In this document: piece after piece, positions 21,457 to 23,609 of the stretch | How positions within the stretch are numbered: the first letter of the stretch is position 1 | Layout of the letters: each line of letters opens with the position of its first letter | Assembly: GCA_021806765.1 (NCBI GenBank) | Contig: JAJZQR010000061.1 | Location: 1 to 23,609, forward strand | DNA: 23,609 nt | Direction: 5' to 3' | From: Chloroflexota bacterium | GTDB taxonomy: Bacteria > Chloroflexota > UBA6077 | Notes under the pieces: model-generated | Database searches by the model: none | Seen by the model: the letters and a program-made list of their open reading frames with translations, nothing else | Told to the model about the DNA's origin: nothing | Translations under genes and position numbers: made by a program

Positions 21457-22452
21457 CTATCGCCCGCGAGCGCTAATGGTCACCGCGATGATGATGATAA
21501 CCCCAGAGATCGCCATCTGGATGAAGGGCTCGATGCCCATCAGCGATAACCCATTGGCCAGAACGCCCATCAGGAAGGCGCCCAGGAGGGTGCCAACCAG
21601 CGTGCCCTTGCCCCCAAACAGCGATGTTCCGCCCACAACCACTGCGGCAATGGCATCCAACTCCATTCCCTGGGCGGAGGTAGGCTCGCCCGCCCCCATG
21701 CGAGAGGCGAGGATGACGCCCGCGATCCCCGCGCACAGGCCGCTGATGGCGAACAGGACGGTGCTGTGCAGCTTCACGTTGATACCTGAGAGTCGGGAGA
21801 CCTCTGCGCTGCCACCGATAGCGTAGGCGTACCGTCCTAGCACCGTATAGCGCAGCATCAGGTACATCACCGCGAAGATGAGCGCCAGGAGGATCACCGG
21901 GAAAGGAACCGGCCCGACGTACCCCTGGCCGATGAAGTCGAACGCCTTCGGGAAGTCGTAGATGGGCGTAGCCTTGGTGTACAGCAGCACCAGGCCGCGG
22001 GCGATGGTCATCATCGCCAGGGTGGCGATGAAGGCCGGGATGCCCAGGTAGTTGGTCACCAGACCATTGATGGTCCCGATCCCCAACCCCGACAGCACCG
22101 CCAGCAACACCGCGAGGGGAACGGCGAGTTCATATCTCTTCATGAGCGTCGCAACCATCACCCCTGTGACGGCCATGACCGAGCCCACCGACAGGTCGAT
22201 CCCTCCTGCTATCAGTACCACCGTCATGCCGAAGGCAACGATGGATAGCATCGTGATCTGCCTGCCCACGTTGAAGAGGTTGCGCTGATCCAAGAAGTGG
22301 GGTGTGCCGATGGAGAACACGATCACCAGCAGGATCAAGCCCAACAGGACCCGTGCCTCTTGCGATTTGGCGGCCTGATTGATCCAACTTTGCCGTCGGC
22401 GTTCGGGCGCCGCGGCGATGGCCAGTGGGTTCTCAGTGCTGACCGTTTGCAT
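21457..22452 (-). CDS. ABC transporter permease, RbsC/XylH type
   Basis: Membrane subunit of a ribose/xylose/galactose-type (CUT2) importer. Seen: 331 residues with about nine or ten hydrophobic helices. Family motifs include IDLSVGSVMAVTGV, LGIPAFIATLAMMTIARGLV, YAIGGSAEVSRLSGINV and AIAAVVVGGTSLFGGKGTLV. The ATG start overlaps the end of the ATPase gene by 20 bases and has GAGGAGG upstream in that gene, so the two are translationally coupled. The substrate could be a pentose, sugar alcohol or autoinducer-like sugar; the sequence does not decide. No binding protein is seen in the window, so it must lie to the right of the window or elsewhere. Confidence 0.94.
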   Translation of the reverse strand: MQTVSTENPLAIAAAPERRRQSWINQAAKSQEARVLLGLILLVIVFSIGTPHFLDQRNLFNVGRQITMLSIVAFGMTVVLIAGGIDLSVGSVMAVTGVMVATLMKRYELAVPLAVLLAVLSGLGIGTINGLVTNYLGIPAFIATLAMMTIARGLVLLYTKATPIYDFPKAFDFIGQGYVGPVPFPVILLALIFAVMYLMLRYTVLGRYAYAIGGSAEVSRLSGINVKLHSTVLFAISGLCAGIAGVILASRMGAGEPTSAQGMELDAIAAVVVGGTSLFGGKGTLVGTLLGAFLMGVLANGLSLMGIEPFIQMAISGVIIIIAVTISARGR

Positions 22453-23609
22453 GCCCGTTCCCCTCCTCAGCTAAGTGCCCAACCGAGTATGCCAGCAGCG
22501 TCTCCACCGTGGCCTCCTGTCGGGAGAGTTCCTTGACTATCCGTCCCTTGTACATGACCAGAGTGCGGTCACACAGCCTCACCACCTCTGGCAGGTCCGA
22601 AGAGATCACCACGATGGCGTACCCGCGATCCCTGAGTTCCTGGAGGATCTGGTAGATTTCGGCCCGGGCGCCCACGTCGATCCCCCTGGTTGGCTCGTCC
22701 AGTATCACCACCTTACATTCCGTGGCCAGCCACTTTGCCAAGACCACCTTCTGCTGGGTGCCGCCGCTCAGGTACATCGCCAGTTGGTTGATGGAGGGGG
22801 TACGTATCCGCATGCTCTTGACGAACTGCTCTGCGGTGCTCGCCTCTCGCCGAAGATTGAGGATGCCGAAGTGCTGGAAACGGCTCTGGCCAGCCAGTGA
22901 GATGTTCGACTTCACCGACATCTCCAGCAGCAGCCCCTCGGTCTTCCGGTCCTCCGGCAGCAGCCCTATCCCCAGCCTGATCGCGTCGGCCGGACAGCGA
23001 ACCTCGGCCTTCTTACCCTCGAAGATCAACTCGCCGGCATCCTTGCGGTCGGCCCCGAAGATCAGCCTGGCCAACTCGGTCCGGCCGGAGCCCACCAGCC
23101 CCGCCAGACCGAGGATCTCGCCGGTCCGCAGCTGGAAACTGGCATCTCGGACGGCGTTCCCACGCGAGTATCCCCGCACCTCCATGATCACCTTCTGGGC
23201 AACCGAAACGTTCCGGGACGTTTGAGTGTAGCTGACCTCCCGACCGACCATCATTCCGACGATCGCATCGGGCGTGGTCTTGCTCGCCTCGACGCTCCCA
23301 ACGAGTCGCCCATCCTTGAGAACCGTGATGCGGTCGGCAACCCTGAACACATCGTCCAGGCGGTGCGAGATGTAGACAATGGCAACCCCTCGCTCCTTGA
23401 GTCGCTCGATCACCCGATACAGGCTCGCCAGCTCGGCCTCCGTGAGCACCGCCGAGGGCTCGTCCATCAACAGGATCTTGGCCCCCTGAGAGAGGGCCTT
23501 GGCGATCTCCACCATCTGGCGCTGAGGGTTGCTCAGATCGCGCACGAGGGTCGTCGAAGGAACATTCAATCCCATAGAGTTGACAAGTTCATCGGTCTGG
23601 CGATGCAGC
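22433..23609 (-). CDS. Sugar ABC transporter ATP-binding protein, RbsA type (5' end outside window)
   Basis: Tandem two-domain ATPase of a CUT2 importer, partial. The frame is open without a stop to the right edge, so the true start lies outside; the internal ATG at 23573-23575 is not the start. Seen: the end of the first domain has the signature LSNPQRQMVEIAKAL and Walker B ILLMDEPSAVL. The second domain has Walker A-like GLVGSGRTELAR, in which Arg replaces the Lys, as is usual for the second RbsA domain. It also has LPEDRKTEGLLLEMSV, signature LSGGTQQKVVLAKWL and Walker B VVILDEPTRGIDVG. About 390 of the usual 500 residues are present; the first Walker A is missing only because of the edge. 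Confidence 0.94.
   Translation of the reverse strand, partial: LHRQTDELVNSMGLNVPSTTLVRDLSNPQRQMVEIAKALSQGAKILLMDEPSAVLTEAELASLYRVIERLKERGVAIVYISHRLDDVFRVADRITVLKDGRLVGSVEASKTTPDAIVGMMVGREVSYTQTSRNVSVAQKVIMEVRGYSRGNAVRDASFQLRTGEILGLAGLVGSGRTELARLIFGADRKDAGELIFEGKKAEVRCPADAIRLGIGLLPEDRKTEGLLLEMSVKSNISLAGQSRFQHFGILNLRREASTAEQFVKSMRIRTPSINQLAMYLSGGTQQKVVLAKWLATECKVVILDEPTRGIDVGARAEIYQILQELRDRGYAIVVISSDLPEVVRLCDRTLVMYKGRIVKELSRQEATVETLLAYSVGHLAEEGNGHANGQH

Overview
The window is a GC-rich bacterial stretch that reads best as part of an uncultured Chloroflexota-like genome. This rests on gene content only: a mraZ-headed division/cell-wall cluster with a short single-pass FtsL-like protein, a zinc-ribbon/Nif3 gene pair, an MshA-type glycosyltransferase, Tat-lipoprotein sugar-binding proteins and frequent GTG/TTG starts. 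No rRNA or other phylogenetic marker confirms it.

Layout. (1) 1-6.4 kb, minus strand: division and cell-wall (dcw) cluster in transcription order mraZ, rsmH, ftsL-like, ftsI, murF, mraY, murD (cut or broken at the left edge). It is driven by a TTGAAA-17-TACAAT promoter followed by four helically phased GTGG decamers, the expected MraZ operator. murE is absent from its usual place. A second, unexplained 10-bp-phased array (GGAAC x4) lies upstream. (2) 6.58-8.39 kb: translationally coupled nif3-like gene and coiled-coil zinc-ribbon gene. (3) 8.46-11.5 kb: a compact operon of a CelD/FemAB-type GNAT protein, an MshA-type GT4 glycosyltransferase and a PIG-L deacetylase, with its own promoter and a leader hairpin. 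The gene combination suggests synthesis of an amino-sugar conjugate (thiol-like or glycolipid). This is the best candidate for an undescribed pathway here. (4) 11.8-12.2 kb: a small three-helix membrane protein, then a REP-like palindrome. (5) 12.55-15.83 kb: an ABC sugar importer (two permeases, then the binding protein) without an ATPase gene.

(6) 15.85-18.4 kb is accessory and decayed: an internally deleted IS5-type element, a 253-bp inverted-repeat element flanked by a perfect 9-bp duplication and carrying a nested 26-bp inverted repeat, and a 5'-truncated YfhO-like membrane protein. (7) 18.49-18.65 kb: a CAU-anticodon tRNA with its own promoter and terminator. (8) 18.8-23.6 kb: an aldo/keto reductase on the plus strand faces a minus-strand set made of an RbsA-like ATPase (cut by the right edge), an RbsC-like permease, a Big2-like lipoprotein and an IclR regulator. 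This looks like a regulated sugar or polyol uptake and oxidation locus.
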